Shown here piece by piece: positions 36,435-44,606 of a stretch of DNA of 64,000 nucleotides. The number at the start of each line of letters is the position of its first letter. Position 1 is the first letter of the stretch. A program made the position numbers and the translations under genes. Source of the DNA: JAJFUI01 sp039698035 (GTDB taxonomy: Bacteria > Planctomycetota > Planctomycetia > Pirellulales > Thermoguttaceae); assembly GCA_039698035.1 (NCBI GenBank), contig JBDKSW010000004.1:1-64000 (forward strand), given 5' to 3'. Under the pieces are notes generated by a model. The model was not told the origin of the DNA. It ran no database searches and saw nothing but the letters and a program-made list of their open reading frames with translations.

Positions 36435-37367
36435 GTGAAGAAGACTACCGTGTTGCGAAAAGCGATTATGGACCGCCGAGCCGTCGTGGTCCCAGGCGCC
36501 CACGACGCACTGAGCGCAAAGGTCATCGAAAAGTGCGGCTTCGAGGCGATTCAAATTTCGGGGTACGGACTGGCCGCCAGCCTCCTCGCCAAGCCAGACG
36601 TCGGGCTCGTCCAGATGAAAGACGTGCTGGACATGACCTGGAACATCGTCGCGGCGGTCGAGATTCCCGTGATGGCCGACGTCGATACGGGCGGCGGCAA
36701 CGCGATCAACGCCGCATGGGTCACCGATCGGCTGATCCGCATGGGCACGGCCGGCATGAATCTCGAAGACCAGATCTTCCCGAAGCGATGCGGTCACATG
36801 GCCGGCAAAGAAGTGATTTCGGCCGAAGAGATGGCCGGCAAGATTCGCGCTTGCTCCGACGTGCGCAACCAGCTCGACAAGGATTTCATCATCAACGCAC
36901 GGACCGACGTCTTCGCCAAGGAAGGCATCGAGGAAGCCATTCGTCGCTGCAACATGTATCTGGCCGCCGGCGCAGACCTGGCGTTCATCGACGGCATTAA
37001 GAGTCGCGCGGACGTCGAGAAGGCCGTGGCGACCGTCAAGGGCCCGCTGTCGGTCAACTTGATGGACGCCATCTCGGGCATGAAGACCGAGCTGATCCCG
37101 ATTCCCGAGCTGGCCAAGATGGGCGTCGGTCGCGTGTCCATCCCAGTCGCCTCGTGCATGGTCGCCCACAAGGCGCTGATGGCGTTCTTCACCGCGTTGA
37201 AAGCCGCGCCGAATGGGATTCTGCCGGGCGAGACGAAGTGGATCGCCAGTTTCGAGGAGTATACGGACTTCGTCGGCCTCAAGGACTACAAGAATCTCGA
37301 GGACGAGTATCTTCCCAAGCAGCGGATGGAGGAGAAGTACCTCCAGGCGAAGAAGATCGTCGGCTAG
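36435..37367 (+). CDS. ICL/PEPM-family carbon-carbon lyase
   Basis: A 310-residue member of the isocitrate lyase / PEP mutase superfamily, near 2-methylisocitrate and 2,3-dimethylmalate lyases. GTG 36435 is chosen because AAGGAG precedes it. Seen: VVPGAHDALSAKVIEKCGFEAIQISGYGLAAS, metal site MADVDTGGGNA, the catalytic PKRCGH (C119), IINARTDVF, and GPLSVNLMDAIS. KRCGH occurs in methylisocitrate and dimethylmalate lyases, KKCGH in isocitrate lyase. It would split a hydroxy-di- or tricarboxylate into two smaller acids. It is the last gene of the six-gene run, before a strong terminator. It could also act as an isocitrate lyase for a glyoxylate bypass. Confidence 0.9.
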   Translation: MKKTTVLRKAIMDRRAVVVPGAHDALSAKVIEKCGFEAIQISGYGLAASLLAKPDVGLVQMKDVLDMTWNIVAAVEIPVMADVDTGGGNAINAAWVTDRLIRMGTAGMNLEDQIFPKRCGHMAGKEVISAEEMAGKIRACSDVRNQLDKDFIINARTDVFAKEGIEEAIRRCNMYLAAGADLAFIDGIKSRADVEKAVATVKGPLSVNLMDAISGMKTELIPIPELAKMGVGRVSIPVASCMVAHKALMAFFTALKAAPNGILPGETKWIASFEEYTDFVGLKDYKNLEDEYLPKQRMEEKYLQAKKIVG

Positions 37368-37394
37368 GCGGTCGCCGCAAGCCTGAAAGAGCGT

Positions 37395-37436
37395 ACGGCC
37401 GAGGAGGCTTCACCGTCGAAGCCCTCGGCCGTTTTT
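37395..37436 (+). terminator. Intrinsic terminator of the six-gene operon
   Basis: ACGGCCGAG pairs with CTCGGCCGT (outer, 9 bp) and GGCTTC with GAAGCC (inner, 6 bp), with a two-base bulge and a 6-base loop. TTTTT follows directly. It lies 28 bases past the lyase stop. Confidence 0.88.
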
Positions 37437-37658
37437 CTGCGCGATCGCCTTGGCGGATGTGCGCAGACACCCCCCCACGGCGACTATTCCACGGACATGC
37501 ATTGCTGTGGTATCATAACGGGTGTGCGTGTAGGGGGCTTCTTGTCTGAGACGGCGAACTGCCTATCGTTTTCTTGGGAGGTTCATCCGCCGCGAGGTTC
37601 GTGCACCAGCGTATTTCGACAAACGCCTTGGTTCTCCAAGGCGAAGGAGGTCTTTCCG

Positions 37659-38009
37659 ATGTCGATACGATGCGTGTGTCCCAATGGGCATATCCTGAAG
37701 GCCGACGACGCGCTGGCGGGCAGGGCGGCCTTGTGTCCGGCGTGCAAAAGCCGTGTGACTGTGCCACGGCCCGCGGCCAGCGACGTCTCAGAGGACGTCA
37801 TCATGGACATGCTGGGAGCCGATCCCCCGGCCGAGGGCAGCGATGCGAAGTCGGGATTCCGACGGCTGGACGGCCCACAGTCGACTTCCTCGTCGGGAAT
37901 CCTTAGCAAAGCGCATAAGCGGTGCGACCGGTGCCACCGGGAAGTGTTCGACAAGGTCCACATCTGTCCGCACTGCCACGCCTACATCGCCAGCCTCCGT
38001 GATTTCTAG
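37659..38009 (+). CDS. Small zinc-ribbon protein
   Basis: A 116-residue protein starting at ATG 37659 behind a strong GAAGGAGGT. The N-terminal motif CVCPNGHILKADDALAGRAALCPACKSRV and the C-terminal CDRCHREVFDKVHICPHCHAYI look like two zinc knuckles joined by an acidic, disordered linker (~residues 42-85). Possible roles are RNA/protein binding or regulation. It stands just before phoH (15 bases to its ATG) and may belong to that transcript. No function is assigned. Confidence 0.8.
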   Translation: MSIRCVCPNGHILKADDALAGRAALCPACKSRVTVPRPAASDVSEDVIMDMLGADPPAEGSDAKSGFRRLDGPQSTSSSGILSKAHKRCDRCHREVFDKVHICPHCHAYIASLRDF

Positions 38010-38023
38010 TATAATTGTGGATA

Positions 38024-38971
38024 ATGGAATCCACTCTGTCGGTCGTTAGTTCCAAAGAACTTCTGACGCTTTTCGGCGCCTGTGACCAACACTTGCGACG
38101 CATTCGCGCTGCGCTGGGCGTCAGCATCACGGCCCTCGACGGTCGAATTCACGTGACCGGTCCGGGAACGGCCGTGGCACAGGCCACCGAGGTGCTTGAG
38201 CAGTTGCAGGCCTGCGCCAGCGTGCAAGGCTCGGTTTCGACGGATGACGTCAGTCGCGTGTTGACGGGCGTGCAAAGCGGGCAACCCTCGACCGGCCAGA
38301 CGCCGATCGACGTCTTCCGCAGCGGCAAACAGATCCGGCCGCGAACGCCAGGCCAAAGCCATTACGTGCAGGCGATCCGGCAACACGACATCGTCTTTTG
38401 CTACGGACCGGCCGGCACAGGCAAGACCTACCTGGCCGTGGCAATGGCCGTCGCCGAGCTGAAGCGGCAGGCCATCCGCAAGATCGTGCTGGTCCGTCCC
38501 GCGGTCGAGGCCGGCGAGAGCCTGGGTTTCTTGCCCGGCGATTTGCAGGCCAAGATCAACCCGTATTTGCGGCCGCTTCTCGACGCCCTGCACGAGATGA
38601 TGGACCACGATCTGATTCGAAGCTACACGGAAGAGGACCTGATCGAGGTTATCCCGTTGGCCTATATGCGCGGGCGGACGCTCAACGAAGCGTTCATCAT
38701 TCTCGACGAGGCCCAGAACACGACCGTATCGCAGATGAAAATGTTCCTGACGCGGATGGGCGCGGGCTCGAAGATCGTGGTTTCCGGCGACGTGACGCAG
38801 ATCGACTTGCCGCCGAAAACGCGCAGCGGACTGATCGACGCTCTCGAGCGATTACGGAAAATCGATGGAATCGCATCGGTCCAGCTCAAGGCGTCGGACA
38901 TCGTGCGCCATCCGCTGGTCCAGCGGATTGTGAGCGCTTACGAGGACCATCCGAAAAGACACCACCAGTAG
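38024..38971 (+). CDS. PhoH-family ATPase
   Basis: A 315-residue PhoH-like protein. The N-terminal KH-like part (SKELLTLFGACDQHLRRIRAALGVSITALDGRIHVTG) precedes the ATPase: HDIVFCYGPAGTGKTYLAVAMAV (Walker A), KIVLVRPAVEAGESLGFLPGDLQAKINPYLRPLLDAL, FIILDEAQNTTVSQMKMFLTRMG (Walker B), KIVVSGDVTQIDLP. The order phoH, 7TM-HD, ybeY is conserved in many bacteria and links it to RNA metabolism. ATG 38024 is used; a TTG at 38015 is possible. Confidence 0.95.
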   Translation: MESTLSVVSSKELLTLFGACDQHLRRIRAALGVSITALDGRIHVTGPGTAVAQATEVLEQLQACASVQGSVSTDDVSRVLTGVQSGQPSTGQTPIDVFRSGKQIRPRTPGQSHYVQAIRQHDIVFCYGPAGTGKTYLAVAMAVAELKRQAIRKIVLVRPAVEAGESLGFLPGDLQAKINPYLRPLLDALHEMMDHDLIRSYTEEDLIEVIPLAYMRGRTLNEAFIILDEAQNTTVSQMKMFLTRMGAGSKIVVSGDVTQIDLPPKTRSGLIDALERLRKIDGIASVQLKASDIVRHPLVQRIVSAYEDHPKRHHQ

Positions 38972-39091
38972 ACATTCAACCCGCGGATTCGGCGGCCAAT
39001 GAGACTTCGAGTCTGACCGAAGGGGGCAGGCCGCCGCATCGGCGGTTGCCACACATGGCACGACCGTTGGCCGCGAAAGCTACACTACACT

Positions 39092-41350
39092 ATGGGCTTG
39101 GGGTTGCGAAAGAGTAAACGATTCGAGCGGGTGGCCGCACTCGAGCTCCCGCCCGGACAATGGGAGCGGGCGTGGGCAAGCCTGAGCCGGCGCGACGTGT
39201 TGGGCCGAATCGCGCTGGCGCTTTGGGCCGCGGTCACCGTCTGCGCGGTCATTCATGGCTGGGACCCGCCGTTTCCGTATCGAGCCGGCTATACGCCGCG
39301 GCGGAACATTGTCGCGACCGTGGGCTTCACCAAGGCCGATCCGGCCGCCACTCAAGCCAAGCAAGAACAGGCTCGCAGCCAAGCCCGCTATGTCTATGCG
39401 CAAGACGCCGAGCCGTTGGTGCAGCTTCGGGCCGCCCTGCGGAACACGCTGGTCGAGGTGGCCACAACGCCAACGCTGACCAAGCTCGATCCGAGAACCT
39501 GGCCTGCGTTCCGGCTTAAGTCGGAGAAATCGGTTTCGCCCAAAGAACAGCAAGAACTGTATCGGCAGTTTCGCAACCGCGTCACCCCGCAAGAGTCGCT
39601 CGATCGGATCGACAAGGCCCTGGCCGAGGTCTTCCTTCCGTTCGAGAAGCGAGGTCTGTTGACGAAGTTGAGTCAAACGCTCGGCACTGGCAACCAGGAG
39701 GAAATTCTGGTCTATCCGGCCCAGTTCCCGGAAATGCGACCGCAGACGGTGCGCGTGAGCGACGTGTTGATTGGCGACGGGGCGGCGATTCAGGATGCGC
39801 TGCGACAGAACCCGCAACTGGCGCCGATCGCCGATCGGCTTTTCGCATGGCTTGGGCCTCAGCTCAAACCGACGCTCCACGAAGACGCCCAAGCGACAAA
39901 GGCCGAGATGACCGCGGCCGTCAGGGCCGTGCCCGAAGTGTTGGTCGAATACTCGCCGGGACAGATTCTGGCCAATGCCGGCCAACGTCTGGACAACGAG
40001 CAGATGGAACTGCTGCAACTGGAGTATGCGGCGGCGACGTATTACCGGCATCATCGGCAATTCTGGTTTCTCCTGAGCCGTTCGACGGCCATTACCAGCT
40101 TGGTCTTTGCCGCGTTCGTGCTATGCGGCATCTACATGCGATATCGCCAGCGCGGGCCGTTGGCCAGCCTGACCAAACTGATCGTTCTCATGCTGCTGAC
40201 GGTTGCAACGATCGCCGTCGCTCGCTTGGCGAGTGAGACTTGGCGGGCCGAGTTGTTGCCCGTCCTGCTGTTCGGCATGACCATGGCCATTGTCCATCGC
40301 CGGGAGTTGGCCTTGCTGCTGACAGGCGTCGTGGCCCTGACGCTGGCCATCGCGTTGGGACATGGCTTGTCCGGTTTTGTGTTGTTGATGGGCGCTGCCA
40401 GCGCGGCAATCCTCAGCCTGGGGCGCATTCGCACGCGCACGAAACTGATTCACGTCGGCCTATTCGCCGGCGCTGTCGCGGTCTTGCTGCGGCTCTGTCT
40501 CGGAATGATCGAGGACCAGCCCGTGAACGCGACTCTGGCGGCCGACGCCCTTTGGGAGGGCGCCTGGGCCGTCGCAGCGGGCTTTTTCATGACCGGGCTC
40601 CTGCCGTTCATCGAGCAGCTTTTCGGCGTCTTGACCGACCTGAGCTTGCTGGAACTGGGCGACGTCGCGCACCCGCTGTTGCAGGAACTGGTGCGTCGAG
40701 CGCCGAGCACCTACAACCATTCCATCACGGTTGGCTCGATTGCGGAAGCGGCGGCCGAAAGCATCCACGCCCGAGCGCTCCTGGTCCGAGTCGGCGCCTA
40801 CTTCCACGACATCGGCAAGATGCTGAAGCCCGACTATTTCTCGGAAAACCAAGGCCCCGACGCCAACCGCCACGAGACGCTCGTGCCGGCCATGAGCACG
40901 CTGGTGATTATCGCCCACATCAAAGACGGGGCCGACCTGGCGCGCCAACATCGGTTGCCGCAACCGTTGATCGACCTCATTGCCCAACACCACGGCACGA
41001 CGCGAGTCGAGTTCTTCTACGATCGGGCGACCCAGCAGCAAACGGATCCGAACAGCGAAGTCGATGAAAGCACGTATCGTTACCCGGGGCCCAAGCCGCA
41101 GACGAAGGAAGCAGCCGTGCTGATGCTGGCCGACGCCGTCGAGAGCGCCAGCCGAAGCCTGGTTGATCCGGCCCCCGCCCGGATCGAGAGCCTCGTGCGT
41201 CAGATTGCGGAACAACGTCTTCATGGCGGGCAGTTCGACGAGAGCGGCCTCACGCTCCGCGAGCTGCGGACCATCGAAAAGAGCATGGCCATGTCGTTGG
41301 CGTCGATCTATCACGGACGGATCAAGTATCCCGAACAGAGAACCGCGTGA
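39092..41350 (+). CDS. PgpH-like 7TM-HD phosphohydrolase (putative c-di-AMP phosphodiesterase)
   Basis: A 752-residue membrane protein. One N-terminal helix (ALALWAAVTVCAVIHGW) is followed by a ~260-residue extracytoplasmic domain, then seven membrane helices from ~330 (LVFAAFVLCGIYM ... AVAAGFFMTGLLPFIEQLFG). The C-terminal HD domain has STYNHSITVGSIAEAAAESI, VGAYFHDIGKMLKPDYF (HD pair), HIKDGADLARQHRLPQPLIDLIAQHHGTTRVEFFY, and LMLADAVESASRS. In Firmicutes such proteins hydrolyse c-di-AMP; the activity here is inferred. Neighbours are phoH and ybeY. Confidence 0.93.
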   Translation: MGLGLRKSKRFERVAALELPPGQWERAWASLSRRDVLGRIALALWAAVTVCAVIHGWDPPFPYRAGYTPRRNIVATVGFTKADPAATQAKQEQARSQARYVYAQDAEPLVQLRAALRNTLVEVATTPTLTKLDPRTWPAFRLKSEKSVSPKEQQELYRQFRNRVTPQESLDRIDKALAEVFLPFEKRGLLTKLSQTLGTGNQEEILVYPAQFPEMRPQTVRVSDVLIGDGAAIQDALRQNPQLAPIADRLFAWLGPQLKPTLHEDAQATKAEMTAAVRAVPEVLVEYSPGQILANAGQRLDNEQMELLQLEYAAATYYRHHRQFWFLLSRSTAITSLVFAAFVLCGIYMRYRQRGPLASLTKLIVLMLLTVATIAVARLASETWRAELLPVLLFGMTMAIVHRRELALLLTGVVALTLAIALGHGLSGFVLLMGAASAAILSLGRIRTRTKLIHVGLFAGAVAVLLRLCLGMIEDQPVNATLAADALWEGAWAVAAGFFMTGLLPFIEQLFGVLTDLSLLELGDVAHPLLQELVRRAPSTYNHSITVGSIAEAAAESIHARALLVRVGAYFHDIGKMLKPDYFSENQGPDANRHETLVPAMSTLVIIAHIKDGADLARQHRLPQPLIDLIAQHHGTTRVEFFYDRATQQQTDPNSEVDESTYRYPGPKPQTKEAAVLMLADAVESASRSLVDPAPARIESLVRQIAEQRLHGGQFDESGLTLRELRTIEKSMAMSLASIYHGRIKYPEQRTA

Positions 41351-41418
41351 AGAAGCGGTCGGCCATCGGCTTTGGCAAGATCGCCGGCCGTTTCTCAGCC
41401 GCGCCTTTCCATAGGTGA

Positions 41419-41850
41419 ATGACTTTGATTTCCATTGCCATCACGGACCGTCAGAAGCGATTGCCGATCGACCGCCGGCGCATCCGGCGAGTCGTCCGTG
41501 CAATTCTTCGAGACGCCAAGGTCCACAACGCCCAGATCAGCATCGCGGTGGTCGATGACCCGACGATCGCCAAGTTGCACGCGGAGTTTCTCGACGATCC
41601 CGATCCAACCGATGTGCTGAGCTTTGTGCTGGAAAGCTCGCCGCAGTGCTTGGAGGGCGAGGTCGTCGCCAGCTCCGACACGGCGGCCGCGAACGCTCCG
41701 CGCTACGGCAACTCGCCCGAAGAGGAGTTGCTCCGCTACGTCATCCACGGAACGCTGCACCTGGTCGGCCACGATGATCTTGAGCCGCGCGATCGAGCGG
41801 CCATGCGAAAGCTGGAACGCCGATACCTGAATGATCGCGAAGACGCTTAG
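41419..41850 (+). CDS. ybeY: Endoribonuclease YbeY (rRNA maturation), altered third metal ligand
   Basis: A 143-residue YbeY. FLDDPDPTDVLSFVLE and YVIHGTLHLVGHDDLEPRDRAAM are the family signatures. Zinc ligands in E. coli follow H-x3-H-x5-H; here H110 and H114 are kept, but the third position is D120. H118 stands where Tyr is common. Aspartate can bind zinc, so activity may remain. It helps process the 16S rRNA 3' end and ribosome quality control. It converges with rpoN 38 bases later. Confidence 0.93.
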   Translation: MTLISIAITDRQKRLPIDRRRIRRVVRAILRDAKVHNAQISIAVVDDPTIAKLHAEFLDDPDPTDVLSFVLESSPQCLEGEVVASSDTAAANAPRYGNSPEEELLRYVIHGTLHLVGHDDLEPRDRAAMRKLERRYLNDREDA

Positions 41851-41888
41851 CGCCGACCGACCGCCCCCAGCAAGTCTTCGGACTCGCG

Positions 41889-43415
41889 CTAAGATTCCTC
41901 GCCGGCCTTCGTCTCACCGCTCCAACTGCGGCGTTGGCGAGAGCTGAGAATGCCCATGGCCTTGCGATATTTGGTGACCGTGCGGCGGGCGACGGTGACG
42001 CCAGCCTCGCCGAGCTTGGCGACCAACTGGTCGTCGCTCATGGGGTGTTGCTTGTCCTCGGTGTCGACGAGTTCCTGAAGTTTGCGGCGGACCGTGTCCC
42101 AGGCGACTTCCTCGCCGTCGGCGCCGGTCGTGCCGCCGCAGAAGAATCGCCGCAAGGGGAAGATGCCTCGGGGCGTTTGAATCCATTTTTCATCCACCGC
42201 CCGGCTGACCGTGGTCACGTGGACGCCCACCTTGTCGGCAATCTGCTGCATCTTCAAAGGCTCGATCGCCTCGGGGCCTTTGTCGAGGAAGTCTTTCTGG
42301 TGCTCGGTGATCGCCTTCGACACCTTCAGCAGCGTGCTCCGTCGCTGTTGGATCGAGTCGATGAGCCACTGCGCCGAGTTGATCTTGCGCTTGATGTACT
42401 CGCGAGCCTCGGGGCTCGTCTCCGCGTCCTGGAAGAGCCGCCGGTAGTACGGGCTGATGAACAGGCTGGGCGTGTCGGCATCTTCCAGTCGCACCTGATA
42501 CTGGCCGTTTTCGTCGAGCTCGACGAAGACGTCGGGGGTGACCGGCGGCACCAGGGCGCTGTTGAACTCGGCGCCCGGCTTCGGATTGAGCTTTCGCAAC
42601 TCGGCCAACACTTCCTGGATCAAATCGAGCGAATAGCCTGTCTTGCGCGAAATGGCCGGCAGTCGGTTGTGCTCCAAGTCCTCGAGATGATTGGCTATGA
42701 GTGTCCGAAGCTGCTCGTAATGCGGGACACCGGGCACTAGCTGCAACAGCAGACACTCTCGCAGGTCGCGGGCGCCGATGCCGGGCGGGTCGAGCCGCTG
42801 CACCACGCGAAGCGCTTGCTGGACCAGCGCCAGATCCTCGGCCGTTGCGTCGGGCCCCAGCAGGTCTTCGAGCCGCCCTTGGACGTAACCGTTGGTGTCG
42901 AGGTTGTAAATAATGCGGTCGGCCATCGCCCGCAGCGCCGGATCGAGATCGAACCAACTAAGCTGGTCGTGCAAATAGTCCTGCAACGATTGCGGCCGCT
43001 CGGCCATGTTGGCCATGGCGTCCGTCTTGCGTTGGCCAGCCTCTTCGATTTCGCCGCGCGACGGGTGCGCCCGATCCTCGAAGTGGTCGGGCCACTCCTC
43101 GTCCATCTTCATCAGCCGCTCGAAATCGCTCTCGTTCGAGTGCGCGTCGTCAATGACCAACTCGCGCTCTTCCTCAGTCGGCGCGTCGGGCGCCACGCGA
43201 TCCTCGGCATCGGGCTCCCCAAGGGACGACTCTCGCTCTTCCGGATCTTCTTGCTCCTGCTGCAATTCGAGAACCGGGTTCTCCTCCATCTCCTGCTCGA
43301 TCCGCTCCTGGAGCGCGAGGATGGGCAACTGCAGGATCTCCATGGACTGGATCATCCGCGGCGCCAGCACCTGCTTTTGCACCATCCGGAGGTCTTGACC
43401 GAGCGATAGACGCAT
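41889..43415 (-). CDS. rpoN: RNA polymerase sigma-54 factor
   Basis: A 508-residue sigma-54. Region I is MRLSLGQDLRMVQKQVLAPRMIQSMEILQLPILALQERIEQEMEENPVLE, followed by an acidic region II. The core-binding part has DLDTNGYVQGRLEDLLG and LDPPGIGARDLRECLLLQL. The HTH is MQQIADKVGVHVTTVSRAVDEKWIQTPRGIFPLRRFFCGG, and the RpoN box ARRTVTKYRKAMGI (476-489) recognises the -24 element; the usual Ala-Lys-Tyr-Arg-Glu is TKYRK here. It directs activator-dependent transcription. recR lies 63 bases upstream, with a G-rich repeat in the gap. Confidence 0.97.
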   Translation of the reverse strand: MRLSLGQDLRMVQKQVLAPRMIQSMEILQLPILALQERIEQEMEENPVLELQQEQEDPEERESSLGEPDAEDRVAPDAPTEEERELVIDDAHSNESDFERLMKMDEEWPDHFEDRAHPSRGEIEEAGQRKTDAMANMAERPQSLQDYLHDQLSWFDLDPALRAMADRIIYNLDTNGYVQGRLEDLLGPDATAEDLALVQQALRVVQRLDPPGIGARDLRECLLLQLVPGVPHYEQLRTLIANHLEDLEHNRLPAISRKTGYSLDLIQEVLAELRKLNPKPGAEFNSALVPPVTPDVFVELDENGQYQVRLEDADTPSLFISPYYRRLFQDAETSPEAREYIKRKINSAQWLIDSIQQRRSTLLKVSKAITEHQKDFLDKGPEAIEPLKMQQIADKVGVHVTTVSRAVDEKWIQTPRGIFPLRRFFCGGTTGADGEEVAWDTVRRKLQELVDTEDKQHPMSDDQLVAKLGEAGVTVARRTVTKYRKAMGILSSRQRRSWSGETKAGEES

Positions 43416-43421
43416 GAGATA

Positions 43422-43453
43422 GGGATGAGGGGTTCGGGGCTAAGGGGCTAGGG
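43422..43453. repeat. G-rich telomere-like repeat upstream of rpoN
   Basis: Five G tracts on the plus strand (GGG, GGGG, GGGG, GGGG, GGG) separated by ATGA, TTC, CTAA and CTA fit the G-quadruplex rule. It begins seven bases before the rpoN ATG, so it occupies its translation-initiation region. Related to 7767-7833 and 46357-46426. Confidence 0.65.
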
Positions 43454-43478
43454 AACGGCTCTCGACTTCCTCGACTCG

Positions 43479-44078
43479 CTAAAACTCCCGCCGGCCAGTC
43501 AGGGCGTCGGCAAGGATCTCCTTGTTGGCAAACTCCAGGACGCTGCCGCTGGTGATCCCGCGGGCAAGCCTGGTGATTCGGATTGGCAGGCCGGCCAGCA
43601 AGTTGGAGATGTGCAGCGACGTGCCATCGCCCTCGACCGTCGGATTGGTGGCCATGACCAACTCCTTGAACTGACCTTCGCGCACTCGCCGCACCAGGGC
43701 GTCGATGGTCAGTTGCTCGGGGCCGATGCCTTCCAGCGGCGCAATGCGCCCCAGCAGCACATGGTAAAGCCCTCGATAGACCCCCGACTGCTCCAACGCC
43801 ATCAAATCGCGCGGCTGCTCGACCACGCACAGCAAGTCCGACTGTCGGCTCGCGTCGCGGCAGATCGCGCACAGGTCTCCTTCCGCCAAATTATAGCACT
43901 TGCTGCAATACTGCACGTTTTCCTTGACTTTGCGAATCGCATCGGCCAGACCGAGCGCCTCGTTGCGATGGATTCGCAAGATGTGATAGGCCAGCCGCTC
44001 GGCCGACTTCTTGCCAATGCCGGGCAATTTCGCAAACTCATCGATCAATCGGACGACGGATTCTGTCAGCTCGGACAT
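43479..44078 (-). CDS. recR: Recombination protein RecR
   Basis: A 199-residue RecFOR-pathway protein loading RecA on gapped DNA. The HhH is FAKLPGIGKKSAERLAYHIL, the zinc finger YCSKCYNLAEGDLCAICRD, and the Toprim LLCVVEQPRDLMALEQSGVYRGLYHVLLGRIAPLEGIGPEQL, with TNPTVEGDGTSLHI near the end. The order dnaX, ybaB, recR is classical. Confidence 0.97.
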   Translation of the reverse strand: MSELTESVVRLIDEFAKLPGIGKKSAERLAYHILRIHRNEALGLADAIRKVKENVQYCSKCYNLAEGDLCAICRDASRQSDLLCVVEQPRDLMALEQSGVYRGLYHVLLGRIAPLEGIGPEQLTIDALVRRVREGQFKELVMATNPTVEGDGTSLHISNLLAGLPIRITRLARGITSGSVLEFANKEILADALTGRREF

Positions 44079-44206
44079 TCCAAACGCCTGGGCTACGAAA
44101 ACGTTCTAACAGGAGGGAACCGAGAAAACGGAGAAGAACGAAGACTGTCGGTCTCTGTCTCCTCTGTTTCTGCCTGTTCAAGAACTCGTTCCTGGATGAA
44201 GGCGAT

Positions 44207-44593
44207 CTAGGCCGGACCTTTCGTCTCGTCTTTCTCAAGCTCCCCGCCAGCAAACTTTGCCAGGGCGTCCTGGAATGCGCCGGGCAAGGGCAGACCGCCG
44301 GTCAGGTCCCGCAATGTCTCGGCGTGCAACTGCTTGCCCTTGGTGATGGCCTGGTTCACCGCCGCAACGACCAGGTCCTCGATCAGCTCACGATCGTTGT
44401 CAGCGGAGAGCTGCGGATCGATGCGGCAACGGAGGACCTCCATCAGGCCGTTGACCTCGATTTCGACCATGCCGCCGCCGGCCGTTCCGGTGACACGCTG
44501 TTTTCTCATTTCCTCGGTGATCTGGCCCATCTGGCCGCCGAGTTGTTGCGCCTGCTTCAGCAGGGCGCCAAAATTGGCGATGCCTTTGAACAC
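44207..44593 (-). CDS. ybaB: YbaB/EbfC nucleoid-associated protein
   Basis: A 128-residue DNA-binding protein. The start is GTG 44593 (MFKGIANFGALLKQAQQLGGQM); the frame extends further but only as overlap inside dnaX. Seen: TAGGGMVEIEVNGLMEVLRCRIDPQ and LVVAAVNQAITKGKQLHAE. It starts 13 bases after dnaX, and the coupling is typical. The C-terminal acidic/lysine tail (GGELEKDETKGPA) is longer than in E. coli. Confidence 0.93.
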   Translation of the reverse strand: MFKGIANFGALLKQAQQLGGQMGQITEEMRKQRVTGTAGGGMVEIEVNGLMEVLRCRIDPQLSADNDRELIEDLVVAAVNQAITKGKQLHAETLRDLTGGLPLPGAFQDALAKFAGGELEKDETKGPA

Positions 44594-44606
44594 GACTCTC
44601 GATTCC

